Source: Ascochyta rabiei (Eukaryota > Ascomycota > Dothideomycetes > Pleosporales > Didymellaceae). Taken from it: a stretch of DNA of 64,000 bases. This document shows positions 10,242 to 21,680 of this stretch, piece after piece. The notes under the pieces are model-generated. The model was not told the DNA's origin, ran no database searches, and was given only the letters and a program-made list of their open reading frames with translations. The stretch lies in assembly GCF_004011695.2 (NCBI RefSeq), contig NC_082413.1, positions 744,001-808,000 on the forward strand. The letters are read 5' to 3'. Position 1 is the stretch's first letter; each line of letters starts with the position of its first letter. The position numbers and the translations under genes are program-made.

Positions 10242-13088
10242 ATGGGCCGCTCCCACGCTTCCAAGTTCTCCTTTCCCCTACCCGGGCGCCGGTCGCAGCC
10301 AAAAGAAACTCCACCCAGCCCCAGCCCATTCCCAGCTGCAGCGCAGCCATGGCCCTCGCACCTCGAAGAGCCCACGAGTAAAGCCCACCGCGTGCTGGGC
10401 ACCTCGGAATCACCCAGCACCTACCGCTCCTCCTCCCGTCACGCGCCCACCATGCCTGCCAGCCCCGCATACACCAACCCCACCCTCTCGTCCGAGTCCG
10501 GCTACCGTGACAACCACAGCTACGACTACGACTACGATTACGACTACGACCATGACGACAGCACCTGGGCAACGGTGACCGACCACGCCAGCCGGCCCGC
10601 CATGTCGAAACGCCCGTCGTCAAACATCCTGGGCAACGCCAGTAGGGGAACTACACGACGCGGCTCGGACAACAGCTCGGCCAGCTACCGCCTGCAGCCT
10701 CAGTCGTCAAACTCCACCATGCGTTCGCACTACGACGCAAAGGCCTCGCCCCTCTCCATCTCACAGCAAACCTCCAACTCGGCCGTCCGCGACATGGCCC
10801 TGAGGAGAGGGAAGCCACAGGTAGTCACAGACAGCCGTGGCTATGCCTACAGTGGCCATGAAGCCAGTCCAGTATCGCCCATGATGCATGTCGGGAAACG
10901 AGAGCATCGCAAGACCAAGCCTGCGCGGCTAGATCTCTCCAAGTTGTTTCCCAAACCAAAGGGCGGAGACGGCCACAGCCACTCGAATCAACTCCTCTCG
11001 CCGGCCAAGATGGTGAACTCGCCAGCTGCCATGTCGATGAATTCGGAATATTTCGCTCAGCCCATGTCGAGAGAACCTACACCCGCACCAAAAGCGCGCG
11101 CAAAGATAACGCAGCATGCCACACGGCGGCACGCCGAGCACGCGTCCATGCCGGCCTCTCCGAAACGACTGTTCAAGCGTGATGACTACGACAACGCCAA
11201 AGTGAATGTTCGTCGACCCCCAAAGGGTGTACAGCATTGGTTTGATGCGCTCGACGAGGATAGCGATGAAGCCCTGGAGGAAGCGAGAGCGCCGATATAT
11301 GCCCCCCAAGCACGGCAACCGAGCAACAGGACAATGCCCTTCATGCACAGGACCTCCTTTAGCGGCATCTACCCAGAGACTGCAACCTCACGTCCTGCTC
11401 CACGGGCACAGAAGTCGGTTCCAGGTTTCAACGGCGACTCGTTCTCTCATGAAGACATGATCGATGTCCACGGGCTGACTTCACCAAGTCAATTCTCATT
11501 ACATACCCAAAACTCGACCAAGACGAAAGAGTCGACATGGTCGAAACGCAACCTGCAAGACTCGAGCTGCCTGTCCTTCTCGTCGTCAGAAGACGAGTTC
11601 GACGATGACCGGCATGCCATCCGTACCTTCGCCGTTCGGGAGAGCCTCAACATGGACGACGATGCTGGCGAGATTGTCTTCGGACAAGCCCAAGCCTTCG
11701 AGGTGCGATCGAACAGGATGCCGTTCGAGCGCAAGATGAGCATCATGTCGACATCGACCAACGCAGCTACAATCGACATCATGTACACGCCAGGACTCGT
11801 TTACCCGCCCAACCTTTCGAGGCTCAGCAGCTACAGTGGTAGTAGACGCTCTAGCCACTTGCGGCAGCCTTCTGTTATACTCGAAGACGAAGATGACCGC
11901 CCCAGAACGGCAGCACACGCGCCGCCTTCTTCGTCGGCATACAGCACATACAGCATGCGGACTTCGGCTAGCGAACCTCAGCCCCGGTCACTAACGACGG
12001 ATTGCAAGATGATGTCCGTCACTCCTGAGGAAGAAGCTCTGTTGGAGTTGATGCGAAAGAAGCGTGCCTCGATGGCAAAGCAGAGCTCAGCAAGCATGAG
12101 CAAGGCCTACATTGAGCAGGAAGACGAGCGACGGAAAGCCATCGAGTCGTTGCAGAAAACCGGTCAGACATCAACCTTCGCAACAGAGACGCTGGTAGCC
12201 AGCCCTGTTCGAGTCGTAGAGATGAAGTCGAAACGAAAGTCGTTGGCTGCATCTTCGACCTCATCGCTACACCTAACACCTCCGCCTCGTGGACGGCCCA
12301 CCAAAACAACCCATGACGCACACATGTTCAGCAGCCTCCGCGACAGCTCAGTAAGCGACAACGAGAGTTTCAGCTTCCCTATCGCCCGCGGTTCGCTCCC
12401 CCACCACATCCCCGCACCTGACGCCTTGTCTCCTCTCGACCCCTTCCCACCTATTTCACCCTCCCACACCGCATGCCTGACTTCGCCAACCACTATCGAC
12501 CACGTCTCGCCCCTCCCGTCTCCAATCACACCCGGTCTCCGTGTCGGCGAAAGCCACGACGTCGTCAAGATCGCGAGCAGCGACACCAGTGCCGACAGTG
12601 AAGACATCGCCACCCTCGAGACGGACCTCCCCGTCCACATCATCAAGGCCGCAAAGTCCGTCGAAGCCTTGGAGTCGAACCACCAGCGCCGCCGCACTGC
12701 CTCGAGCGATGCAGACATGTCGTTTCCTGTTCCTCCCAGCTTTGGTGCCAAGGATCTTGTCCCCGTGTCTGAAGCGGGCATCTCATCGCGAGCTCCGAGC
12801 ATCGTCGAGCCCACCACACTTCCCGGGTTGCCAGAGCGGAGCTCAACAAGACAGAACGCGCTCAAGAGAGCGCTGGAGCAGAGGAGCAGACAGAGTAGTG
12901 TTGTGTCCAACGCAAGCTCGCGCTCCAACGCGTCAAGCATGAACGTGTCAAGCTTGCTCACTGGGCGCGAGCGATCCAGACGTGCTAGCCGGGGAAGCAG
13001 CGTGGCGAGTATGACAAGGAGCAAGGGGAGGAACAGCGCCAGTGATGATGTGCTCGCTGCTTGGGGCTCCCTGGGTGGAACCTACTAA
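10242..13088 (+). CDS. Conserved-looking fungal protein of unknown function, low complexity
   Basis: A single exon of 948 codons starting at the ATG at 10242 (MGRSHASKF); the frame is open slightly further upstream but only with non-ATG codons. The protein is Ser/Pro/Arg-rich with no enzyme domain that I recognise. Near the N-terminus a short Tyr-Asp repeat is coded by a TACGAC hexamer run (about 10510-10560). More ordered islands are a WFDALDEDSDE segment and a TPEEEALLELMRKKRASMAK helix near the middle, both of a type I recall from uncharacterised Pezizomycotina proteins. It is probably an intrinsically disordered regulatory or scaffold protein, but this is inference. It is divergent from CDC4 across a 2.8 kb gap. 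The 3' flank is duplicated and decayed (see 13165-13775). Confidence 0.85.
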   Translation: MGRSHASKFSFPLPGRRSQPKETPPSPSPFPAAAQPWPSHLEEPTSKAHRVLGTSESPSTYRSSSRHAPTMPASPAYTNPTLSSESGYRDNHSYDYDYDYDYDHDDSTWATVTDHASRPAMSKRPSSNILGNASRGTTRRGSDNSSASYRLQPQSSNSTMRSHYDAKASPLSISQQTSNSAVRDMALRRGKPQVVTDSRGYAYSGHEASPVSPMMHVGKREHRKTKPARLDLSKLFPKPKGGDGHSHSNQLLSPAKMVNSPAAMSMNSEYFAQPMSREPTPAPKARAKITQHATRRHAEHASMPASPKRLFKRDDYDNAKVNVRRPPKGVQHWFDALDEDSDEALEEARAPIYAPQARQPSNRTMPFMHRTSFSGIYPETATSRPAPRAQKSVPGFNGDSFSHEDMIDVHGLTSPSQFSLHTQNSTKTKESTWSKRNLQDSSCLSFSSSEDEFDDDRHAIRTFAVRESLNMDDDAGEIVFGQAQAFEVRSNRMPFERKMSIMSTSTNAATIDIMYTPGLVYPPNLSRLSSYSGSRRSSHLRQPSVILEDEDDRPRTAAHAPPSSSAYSTYSMRTSASEPQPRSLTTDCKMMSVTPEEEALLELMRKKRASMAKQSSASMSKAYIEQEDERRKAIESLQKTGQTSTFATETLVASPVRVVEMKSKRKSLAASSTSSLHLTPPPRGRPTKTTHDAHMFSSLRDSSVSDNESFSFPIARGSLPHHIPAPDALSPLDPFPPISPSHTACLTSPTTIDHVSPLPSPITPGLRVGESHDVVKIASSDTSADSEDIATLETDLPVHIIKAAKSVEALESNHQRRRTASSDADMSFPVPPSFGAKDLVPVSEAGISSRAPSIVEPTTLPGLPERSSTRQNALKRALEQRSRQSSVVSNASSRSNASSMNVSSLLTGRERSRRASRGSSVASMTRSKGRNSASDDVLAAWGSLGGTY

Positions 13089-13164
13089 CCCTAGCAACAA
13101 CACTGCTACTCATCGACTGAACGACCTGCATGTGCATACTTTCTCACGTTTGCGAGGCAGTTGA

Positions 13165-13775
13165 TCGCTTCCACTCGACCTATGGACGACGTTTGTCTTT
13201 TTCTTTTCTTCTCTCCAATTTAGTGGCTCGATGCCCGAATCGCCCGTCTCTTACTTTATACTCTTTCTCGCCTCCCTTCCGCATAGACACTATCTCGTAA
13301 GTCGCAGCGCGCGCAACCATTTCTGTTCCTACCCACCTCTCCTCTACTATCTACAAGCTCCCGCAAGCTTCAAGCTGGCACAGTGTTTATAGTTTTGTTG
13401 CGTCCCTAAATCTCTACCCTACTATCTTTCTAGAAGCGCGTTTAAGCGTTTTAGCTATATAGTTTTTGTTAATAGTATAGTTATAGTGTCTAGATATAGA
13501 CTATAATCTATAAATATAGATATATATACTCTATACTCTTTCTTACCTTCCTTCTATTAGATACTATCTTGTAAGTTACAGCGTGCAGCTATTTCTGTTC
13601 TTACCTACCTCTCCTCTACTATCTACAAGCTCCTATAAGCTTTAAGCTAGCATGTTGTTTATAGTGTTATTACATCTCTATATTTATGCTCTATTTTTGT
13701 TTATTTTCAGAAGTATGTTGAAGGGCTTTAGCCCTGCAGTCTTTGTCGATAGTCGTGATATCTAGCTAACAACTA
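13165..13775. repeat. Imperfect tandem duplication (period about 274 bp) with a RIP-like mutated centre
   Basis: The anchor CTATCTCGTAAG near 13290 matches CTATCTTGTAAG near 13564, an offset of 274. Over the next 100 bases the second copy differs mostly by C-to-T and G-to-A, with many changes at CpG and CpA. Beyond this, about 13446-13500 is in turn the mutated counterpart of about 13720-13775. The AT-rich block of about 13440-13720 is therefore one period long and flanked by intact partial copies. The left intact part lies in the 3' flank of the 948-aa gene. Confidence 0.78.
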
Positions 13776-13790
13776 CAATACGCAAATGTA

Positions 13791-13844
13791 AACACACACA
13801 CACACACATACACACACACATACACACACACACACATACACATA

Positions 13845-13915
<71 letters not shown>

Positions 13916-13917
13916 AC
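13791..13917. repeat. CA dinucleotide microsatellite
   Basis: About 125 bp of CA/TA dinucleotides; one of the longest simple repeats in the window. Confidence 0.97.
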
Positions 13918-14075
13918 CGGCCCATCTCCACACCCGCTTCCAAAGCCCAGACAATGCTGCATAGTCCCACGCGATGCCAGTCCATGCTGTAGCACATTGA
14001 ATCCCCATCTCTCCTGGGAAACAAGCCCGAGCAGCAGCACGCGACGAGGCGCATGTCGTGCGACATTGCCTCACG

Positions 14076-14134
14076 TGTCTCGTCTCGTCTCGTCTCGTCT
14101 CGTCTCTCGTCTCTCGTCTCTCGTCTCTCGTCTC
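14076..14134. repeat. CGTCT pentamer passing into CGTCTCT heptamer array
   Basis: About five pentamers followed by about four heptamers differing by an inserted CT. Read directly. Confidence 0.9.
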
Positions 14135-14192
14135 CTCTTCACGTCGTGTCACGTCGTCACGTCGTGCGCGAAAACAACTCCCGCGCACGCAC

Positions 14193-14230
14193 GGATGGAT
14201 GGCTGGATGGCTGGATGGCTGGATGGCGGG
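14193..14230. repeat. GGATGGCT octamer array
   Basis: About four tandem GGATGGCT-like units. Confidence 0.88.
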
Positions 14231-14349
14231 ATAGAATACACGCCCCGAGCCACCCACGGCCCGCCTCGTGCTCTTTCCGCTATTCCGCGCAAGATGGGTC
14301 GGCGTGGGAGGAGAGTTTTTTCCTCGTTTGCCCGTCCGCTGGTGCATGC

Positions 14350-14386
14350 GTGGCTGGCGTGGCTGGCGTGGCTGGCGTGGCTGGCT
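14350..14386. repeat. TGGCTGGCG nonamer array
   Basis: Four tandem nonamers, read directly. Confidence 0.9.
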
Positions 14387-14424
14387 TGGACTTGTGGGGA
14401 TCGGCCGTCTGGACTCCTCCTGGT

Positions 14425-14460
14425 GGCTACGGCTACGGCCACGGCCATGGCCACGGCCAC
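14425..14460. repeat. GGCTAC/GGCCAC hexamer array
   Basis: Six tandem hexamers with C/T variation. Confidence 0.9.
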
Positions 14461-15105
14461 GAGAACGAGAATGAGAACGAACGAGAGTGAAGGCGCTGGG
14501 GTCCTGGGGTTCAGCGCAGGGAGAGGATGGGTTGGATTTGGAAATGTTAAAAAAAAAAGGTGGGGGTCAACGGCGCAGTGAGTATGGTTGTGCATGTGGT
14601 GGTTGGTTTTGGTCTTGATCTCTTCTAGGTTCTCTTGCGTGGATTCCATCCGCTGGTACTTGCTTGGTCGAGCAATACGCTGTAGCTGGCTGTAATGTAC
14701 TGTGTGTGCTGCAACATGCAGCTTTCTGTCTTCGTGCCGTGGCGCTTCTAGGTCCCATGCCCGGGCGGCTCCTGGATCGAGGCTTATCATCACGAGGGAG
14801 GGTGCGTTTTTCTTGTTGTGTCGTCTGGATGGAGATCTTGGTGTTGCTTGCTGGATCCACCATGTCGAGACGAAGGGAAGAAAGCAGAATAACGGGATCT
14901 ATGATGAACTACTTGTTGGTAATAAAACACAAGGGAAAATGGGGATTTTATAAAACAATGCAAAGTAACGCCTTTTGCTCCTACGCTTACGTCTACAATG
15001 CCCGCCACTGAGAATAGACAAGAAACGCCTGATCCATGACGAAGTTAAGGAAGACAAGATTTTGGAAGGAGGTACAAGTGCCGACAAAACTGCTGGCCAT
15101 ATCGC

Positions 15106-16473
15106 TCACAAACGCATCACCATTACAGCCACAACGCCAACGATTGACAAAAGCCATGAATCAGCTACACCGAACCTGCTCCAACCGCTCGTACTGCGCA
15201 ACGATCCACAGCACGAATCGCGATTGTACGAGACGCCGTTGGCGTTCGCCGCAACTTCAAAGACAGATCCATTAAAGTTGCCAAAATTGTAGTAATCGAC
15301 AAGCAGCCAGTTCGGTGGACGCCCCCACATTTCTTCGCAGCCCTGAACATTGAGACCCAGACTGCTGTTTCCGGACTCAGCATTGACTTGATCCAAGAGG
15401 CCATATGCTGGCACAAGAATGTTGATACCTCCGATGGAGAGGTCGACATTTAGGTTGTGGTTCAGCATGAACATGCGATTGCGAGAGACGTCCTCGGCCT
15501 GGTTTGGGGGGCGCTGCTGAGTGCAGGGGAACGAAGGGTCGGTGGGCGAGAAAGGAGTCTCCCATTGGTAGTCAAACTCGCTTAGAAGCCAGGGTACGGC
15601 ATCTTGGTCGGCGTTGTAGTCGATCATCACGACTACTCGATTGTTCTTGAGGATCATTTCGGACAACGTAGGCCAATCGGTCAGGTTCAGGCTTCTGGCG
15701 GGCGGTGTCCACACGTATTCTATGATGCCCGAGTTCTGGAAAGGCTCAACATAGTCTGTGGCAGGATTGCGGATGCTTTGGCCATTGTTGTTGCCCATGG
15801 TGATTGAGATGACCTCGTATGGGTGGTCGTCGAGCCAGCCTTTGACGATTGTGAGGTATGATTGAAGGGTTCCGACATCGAGAAGATCGCATGAAGTGTG
15901 ACAGAGGCGAATGGGGGATGAAGCGTTGGGCTTGTGCGTTTCGAATTGTACTGGGGGCTATGTTAGGCTCATCAAAGGTGATGATTTGCTCTCTATATAC
16001 GTACACCCTCGAATGCCATCATTGAGCTGCGTCACAACCTCCAAGGCTTGGTTACTGGCAGCATTATGGGCCCTCACGAACGGACTATTGTGAGCCACCA
16101 CCATGGAAATATTGGAGAATCGTCGACTGCAGAACTCTGGGTATCCATTGCAAGGTGTTGTGTTTTGCGTAGGGCGTGGGAGAGCTGTGGTAGAGCTTGT
16201 CGCAGTGGCGTTTCCTGATGCAGATGGAGCAATGCCTGTTATGCCAATCACCGCTTCTGATGTAGCTGAAGATGTTGCCACAGAACTCGCATTTCGTGAT
16301 ACAGATAGGGATGCGAAGGATAGAAGAGAGGATGAGGATGCGGGGGTCAGCTCGGTCACAAGACTGCTAGGCACTGGCGTGAGGGAGAGCGATGAAAGAA
16401 TTGATGATAGCTGTGCCGATGTACACAGCGAAAAAGCGCTCCAGAGCAATAGAGGTATCGTAGGGGAAATCAT
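15106..16473 (-). CDS. Secreted or GPI-anchored PLC-like phosphodiesterase
   Basis: Two exons, 16473-16005 and 15950-15106, joined across a 54-bp intron (15951-16004) with a GTACGT donor, give 437 aa. The junction restores GIRGLQFETH in phase. The ATG at 16473 is followed by a hydrophobic signal peptide (ISPTIPLLLWSAFSLCTSAQ). A Ser/Thr-rich linker precedes the PI-PLC X-like fold, with the two catalytic-type histidines in VVAHNSPF (about residue 120) and RLCHTSCDLL. The C-terminus ends in a short hydrophobic tail (WLLSIVGVVAVMVM) of the type that directs GPI attachment. Fungal members of this family are cell-surface or secreted proteins whose substrates are mostly unknown. Cysteine pairs are typical of the family. 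No break is seen. Confidence 0.88.
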
Positions 16474-17265
16474 GACAAACGTTGTAGATAATCCTGAATG
16501 AATGGCAAGCCTCTCCGTTACACCGAGCACTCAAGTGATACGGATGCTTGGTCGGCGTGAAGCTTGGTGTCTCAAACGTTGATGTTGAGGTTGAAAACAG
16601 CACCCTCCTCTGTCATTTCTAGCGTGACTGTCACTTTCAGGCACGATGACGGCATTCGGACGACGCGTCGACCCCGGATCGCTGGGAAGCGCTACTAAAG
16701 GTTGGTGTGAAAACTTTATCGTACTAGACGTTGGTGTGGCTCTGGAACCTGTGAGACGCACAATTGGCCTGGATTGGCTGCCTAAATTAATACAGAAGAC
16801 CGACTGGTAGCGTGAAGGTCCCTTTCTGGACGTTGTTTTCGGAAGCCGCTCGGCTATTGGACCGAGCCATGACGCAGATGGCTGGCAAAGTTCCAACGTC
16901 GACTGCTGCTACGCCCCCCTGTGACGAATACAGCATCTATCGAGCATATAAGTCGATGGCCACAAAGCGTAAAGGCGGGCGAGGATACAGCGTTTGCGCG
17001 GTTTGATTGTGGCTAACCGCGCGTGAAGGGAAAGAGCTTTTGTGCTTGGTTTGTCAAAAGGGCGTCGGCCAATCTTCCCCTAGAGTGGATCAGTGGATCA
17101 GTGGACCGTTCCGTAGAGATCTGATTACGTTTGTAGTATCGTGCCATGAAATATATGTAAATGTGATATTCGGTTCCTCGAGTCTTTACTGTTGTCGGAC
17201 AAAATGGCTGCAGTCGCGATTGATGTCCTGCCTCGCAAGTCGCCTCACAAACCACATCCCACGAT
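16474..17265. other. Intergenic gap upstream of the PLC-like gene
   Basis: About 790 bp between two minus-strand genes. I see no gene, only scattered short frames; it should hold the PLC-like promoter and the 3' UTR of the 251-aa gene. Confidence 0.5.
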
Positions 17266-18128
17266 TCATGTCTTTGTAGCTGCCATCTCAAACGCCGTTG
17301 ACAAATCCTCATCTTGAGGCAGGTTTTTGACCATCTTCTTCACACCCTTCTCAACATACTGCAGACTCTTCTGCAGCTCATATTTCAGCTCCATCTTCTC
17401 GATCCCATCCATTCTCTCGCCCGCCTCCATTCTCACGTCCCTCTCATCGACCTCAACATCTGCCCCCAGCACCCTCTTCACGTTCCTGATCGCAATCTCG
17501 GCGCCAGTCTTCAGCAGCCTCGCAGTCTTCTCGATGTCCTCAGTCCACGCCTCTGCAACACCTTCAGGTTCTGCATCTCGAATGCCCGTGATCATCGCGT
17601 CCAGCTTGACGTACTCGCCAATCAGGTGCTCCGAGGCTTTGAGGACATCGGCAACGGATTTGAAGACGGCGTTGCGAGCAATCTTTGTGTCGACGAGTGT
17701 GGGAGAAACACCTTGCACGGGGCGATTCGGGGTCTGCAAGGCGTTGACGATCAACCCGGTGAACTCGTTCCGACGGCACATGGAGATCTCTTCACTATGA
17801 ACGCTGTAAGCCTTCTTGACTAAGTGCGAAACCCTGCAAGAAGGGGAGAACCTACGCCTGCGTTTTCCGCTGCTCGAGCAATACTTTGAGCTCTTGCTGG
17901 TCAGCTGCTACCTTGGCCTGGAAGTTCTGGAGCTCTTTAATGTTGGGTTTCGGCGTCTGGAGAAGTAAGCTCAATGCGATTACTCGCCTGTTGCATGACG
18001 TTAGCAAATTTCCTCGCTGCAAACCCTCACTGCAACACTCACTGGCTTTCGTCACCCTCGGCGTCAGACGCACTACTCTGACTAGGTGCAGAGACTTGTG
18101 CCGTATACGGAGTGTTTCTGCGCGCCAT
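17266..18128 (-). CDS. Helical protein of unknown function (251 aa, three exons)
   Basis: Exons 18128-18043, 17987-17856 and 17803-17266 are joined in phase. Intron 1 (17988-18042) has a GTGAGT donor; intron 2 (17804-17855) has a GTAGGT donor. The product begins MARRNTPYTAQ and has a Ser-rich N-terminus. A coiled-coil segment (about residues 40-72, IKELQNFQAKVAADQQELKV) follows, then a mostly helical body with charged heptad-like stretches to the end. I recognise no catalytic motif. The architecture (disordered N-terminus plus coiled coil and helices) resembles kinetochore or other small structural subunits, but I cannot assign a family and give no symbol. A 22-bp alternative for intron 2 would also keep the frame but is too short to be likely. 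Confidence 0.7.
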
Positions 18129-18744
18129 TTGCTGTTACGTGCTACTGTAACGGTGATGTGGTGGGGTGAGGCCTTGGGGGAGCGCTTCTGGAAGGCACGC
18201 TACCCAACTGACGGGTTTGAGCCTCGTCGTGGCAGGTTGGAAATTAGAGAGATTATGATTGGTAATGTTAACTCACATCATCGCATGCATTTGTGCCAGA
18301 AGCATTGTAATTTTATAAAAGCAGGAAAACTTAGATCAGGGTGTGCCAAAGCTAAATCGACCTGCGTGACCGACCACACATGAAGGAAATCGCAGTTGTC
18401 GTCCTGTAAATCAAAAGCAAGAGGATATTAAGGAAGAGATTGGGGCAAGGGTAATGTGCAGCTGTACTGTAGTCCATCCGTGTTTTCCTTTTCGAATGAT
18501 GTTGCAGTTCCATTACTGCCGTTGTAAGTTCCAAGACTAGATTCATTTACTGCCCGTGACCGTTGGCATGAACATCGATAGTCGAAAGTTCGTCCAATGT
18601 GCTATGCATCAATTTTGTAGACTCGCATAAATGATTGTACTGAAAGCCATGATGTCGTAATCTATAATAGTGGGGCCATGGACGTCAGGACGCGCATGTG
18701 GTCCCACCTAGGCAATCTGCGGTGTTGGGCATATCTTCACAAGC
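18129..18744. other. Intergenic gap between the 251-aa gene and the PSP1-domain gene
   Basis: About 615 bp, rather AT-rich. I see no gene; it should hold the promoter of the 251-aa gene and the PSP1-domain 3' UTR. Confidence 0.5.
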
Positions 18745-21431
18745 CTACTTGTTGACAAGAGACATGTTCTGCATGCCCGTAAGAAAAGCGGGTTCGTTTG
18801 CGTTGTTGGATGTGCCAGCCTTGCCGGTGCTTGCCCCCAAAGTGGTTTGCTGACCATAGTTGGCTCCACCAGTGGGTGTATAGGAGTTTGTAGTTGGGTA
18901 GCCACGGTTATAGACTGACGAAGCCCCGTAAGATGAGCCTGGTGGGTAGTACGCGCCGTAGTTCATCGGACTACCACTAGCAGTAACGCTGGAATAGCCA
19001 CCAGCATAGGCACCGTAACCACCGTACATCTGCTGCGGATACTGTTGACCCTGTCCCCAAGGGGGCATGCCATAGGCGGCTTGAGGGGCATAGGCTGGGG
19101 TTTGATGAGAGAAGGCATAGTGCCCGTCTTCGTAGTTGGCTTGAGGAGCATTGTTGCGGCCTCGACCTGGTCAGCGTTAGATAGATTCATACTCATTACT
19201 CCATCGTGGCACTTACCATAGTGCTCGTTTGAACGGTGGCTGTTATTACCAAAACCAGGTCCAACAGGTAGAGATGAATTGCCGGTGCCTGAATTCACGA
19301 TGGCTCCAGGGCCAATGGCAGAGGGCGGTGGGATTTGCATCAAGCCAGCTGGGTTCACGACTGATGCTGGGTTGACAGCTGACATCCAGATCCGGACCTT
19401 ATATTGCTTGAAAAGGTCTGTGACAAGGTCGTTGAAGTTGACGTATGACTCAGCATAGTAGAAGTAAGTGAGCTTGTGGTAATCGCTGCAGTCGTTAGCT
19501 CCATTTGTCGGTCACATACACTGCATGACTTACGCTTGATACTCAGCATCGAGGACCTCCATGGGTAGCTTATGATCAGCAGCCTTCTGAGCTCCGAGGC
19601 GCTTGGCTTTGGCTTCTGAGCCCTCCTTATCCCGCAGCGCAAAGATCTCATGCTGCTGAGCAAGACGCTTGATCATTTTAGGCTTGGCATCTTGGTCTTG
19701 ATTGCCAATCATGCCGCTTGATTGGGGTTGGTTCGGGTTGTTAGACGAACCATTTGCACGGGCAAGGGCCCCCAGCATACCAGAGTCATTTTGAGTTCCG
19801 GCAAGCGAGTACTGAGAAAACATGACAAGCCAGCGGAAGTGCTCCTCGTTCGCCTCAGCCTTGTACTTCTTAGCGTCTTCGAGGCTCACATCCGCATGTG
19901 CCACCTGACCAAGGTCGCAACCACGATCGCCCTCAACGATGACCAAATCACCTCGGCGAATCTCAAGGCCAGTGTTGTCGTAAAGGTAGTATATGTCGGC
20001 TCTGGAACACTTGAACGTGACGACAAACAATCGTCGACCGGGACGGCCCAAGACTGATGGAACAGCATAAGGGTTGGCCGTGTGCATGGTGGTATTTGGG
20101 GCGATGGGATCTGGGTGAGCAGCAGAGATTGCAGAGGCGTTGATGGCGCGCGAAGCGGGACCATAGCCGGCAAAGTATGCGGCAGCATCAAACTGGTCTT
20201 GCTCTTCAGGCGAGTGCGATGCTTGGCGAGGCGACATGACACTCTCATCTTCTTCCTGAGTGTTGCTCAAGGTAGTTGAGAGGGGTATGCTCTGGTTGAA
20301 GCCTCCATAGTGAGCGAAGGAGTGTCTGCGACCCATCACATCCATGTTAAGGTTGTGTATGTTGCCAGTAGCCCACTGCTGCTTCTTTGGGCTATCCATG
20401 ATATCTTGCTCAGGCTCACGGCTGCGGAGAGAAACATGTTCGCTGAAGCGCCGAGTCAACGACGAGGGCGGCAGGGCGTGCGCAGCAACCTCGTTGTCCT
20501 CGTGTTCTTCGATGGCATAGTCTGCGGCAGCGCCGTAGGGCATGTGGCGGAGACCGGCAGTCGTCTTACGGCGCTGGGGTGGAGGCGGGTGCTGGTGAAC
20601 TGGAGAGCTCGTTGACGTAGCGCGATTGCGTGCACGCACGCTCTCCATGGCTGCCTGTTTGAGAAGAGCTTGCTTCTGCTCGCGTTCCCAGTATCCTTGA
20701 GGAAGGCGGACGCCGTGCTCTGAGCTGTTTGTCGAATCAACCTCGTCGATGTCGTCTTCGCGAAGTTGGGACAAGCCAACGCCAGAATCACCGAGGAGGC
20801 TGGGCTTAGAGGGGCGGTGACGCACGCCAGCAGTGGTGCGTACTCGAGCAGAAAATTGCCCCACTGGGCTGTTCTCTATGTCACCCTGTCCAATGCTGTA
20901 AGATTGCGATCGTACCGCCTTTCGGATAGGGTTTTGCTGACTAAGAAGAAAGCCAATGCCTTCGTCGCCCTCAGGTGCGGCAGGGGAGGGTAGTGGTCTC
21001 TCACTAGGGAAATGTGCGGAGGTAGGTGACGGTACAAACTCCTTGAGGCGGCTGTTTGCCTGTGCACTGCTGAAGCTGGAGGTGTTCCAGGGAAACGCAG
21101 AAGTTCCAGCACGAGACTGATTCGGAAGCTCTAGTGATGGAGTCGTGGGTTGAGAGCCGGCAAACGACACAGAAGGCAGCGAAAACTTGCGATTGGGCTG
21201 AATGTCTTGCAGCCAACCAGAAGAGGGTCTACGACCACCAGGGTAGCCCCCAGCAGGGCGGACTACAGCAGGCACGTGCTCGCGGTCGTCATCGCTGGAC
21301 GCCAGAGCATCACTATCGGGGGTCGGCCTACGAAGCTGTAGCTTGGACTTGTCAAGCGCAGAGCCTCCAACAGAAAGGTTGCCTTTGTAACCGGAGGACG
21401 CCATCTCGGCTGTTTCTTGAGTCTTCGGCAT
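18745..21431 (-). CDS. PSP1 C-terminal-domain protein
   Basis: Three exons, 21431-19534, 19485-19217 and 19166-18745, with introns of 48 bp (19486-19533) and 50 bp (19167-19216), both with GTAAGT donors, give 862 aa. The N-terminal half is Ser/Pro-rich and disordered. The PSP1 C-terminal domain starts at about residue 465 (RRLFVVTFKCSRADIYYL, then GDLVIVEGDRGCDLGQVAH) and is completed only after splicing (DYHKLTYFYYAE and LFKQYKVRIWM). A Gly/Tyr/Gln-rich tail follows in exon 3. Yeast Psp1 was found as a high-copy suppressor of DNA polymerase alpha mutants and is a P-body-associated protein; the domain is also in bacterial YaaT. Exact function in filamentous fungi is not settled. The ATG at 21431 opens the long exon; a 5' UTR intron just upstream is possible. 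Confidence 0.88.
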
Positions 21432-21680
21432 GTTAGCATTACCACGTGGGGGCTTTCCCGGAGCGCTGAAACATACCTTAATCTACGATAGAGGGGTCCA
21501 CTTCGGTCTTTACCAGCGCAATCGCCTGTCGAGAGTGGTGAAAGTGGGTAGGAGAGTTGCAGTAGATTGACAATACGTCTAGGAGTAATATGTGTCTATT
21601 GAAGCTAAAAATGGTGTCGTTAGCATGGCCTTCATCCGGAACAACATCGCGGTAAAGTTTACGAAGTTAAAGAAGCGCTC

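Larger units (their letters stand above)
13089..15105. other. Intergenic region with decayed duplication and satellite cluster
   Basis: About 2 kb between a plus-strand and a minus-strand gene end (convergent). It holds a tandem duplication with a mutated centre (13165-13775) and then five unrelated simple arrays within 700 bp (13791-14460). From about 14.5 to 15.1 kb there are only short open frames. No gene is recognised. Confidence 0.6.

Noticed and set aside
13762..14347. Minus-strand frames coding long Val-Cys repeats
   Set aside because: They are translations of the CA dinucleotide repeat, not genes.
17834..17855. A 22-bp intron in the 251-aa gene
   Set aside because: It would keep the frame but is below the minimum intron size; the 52-bp version fits the other introns.
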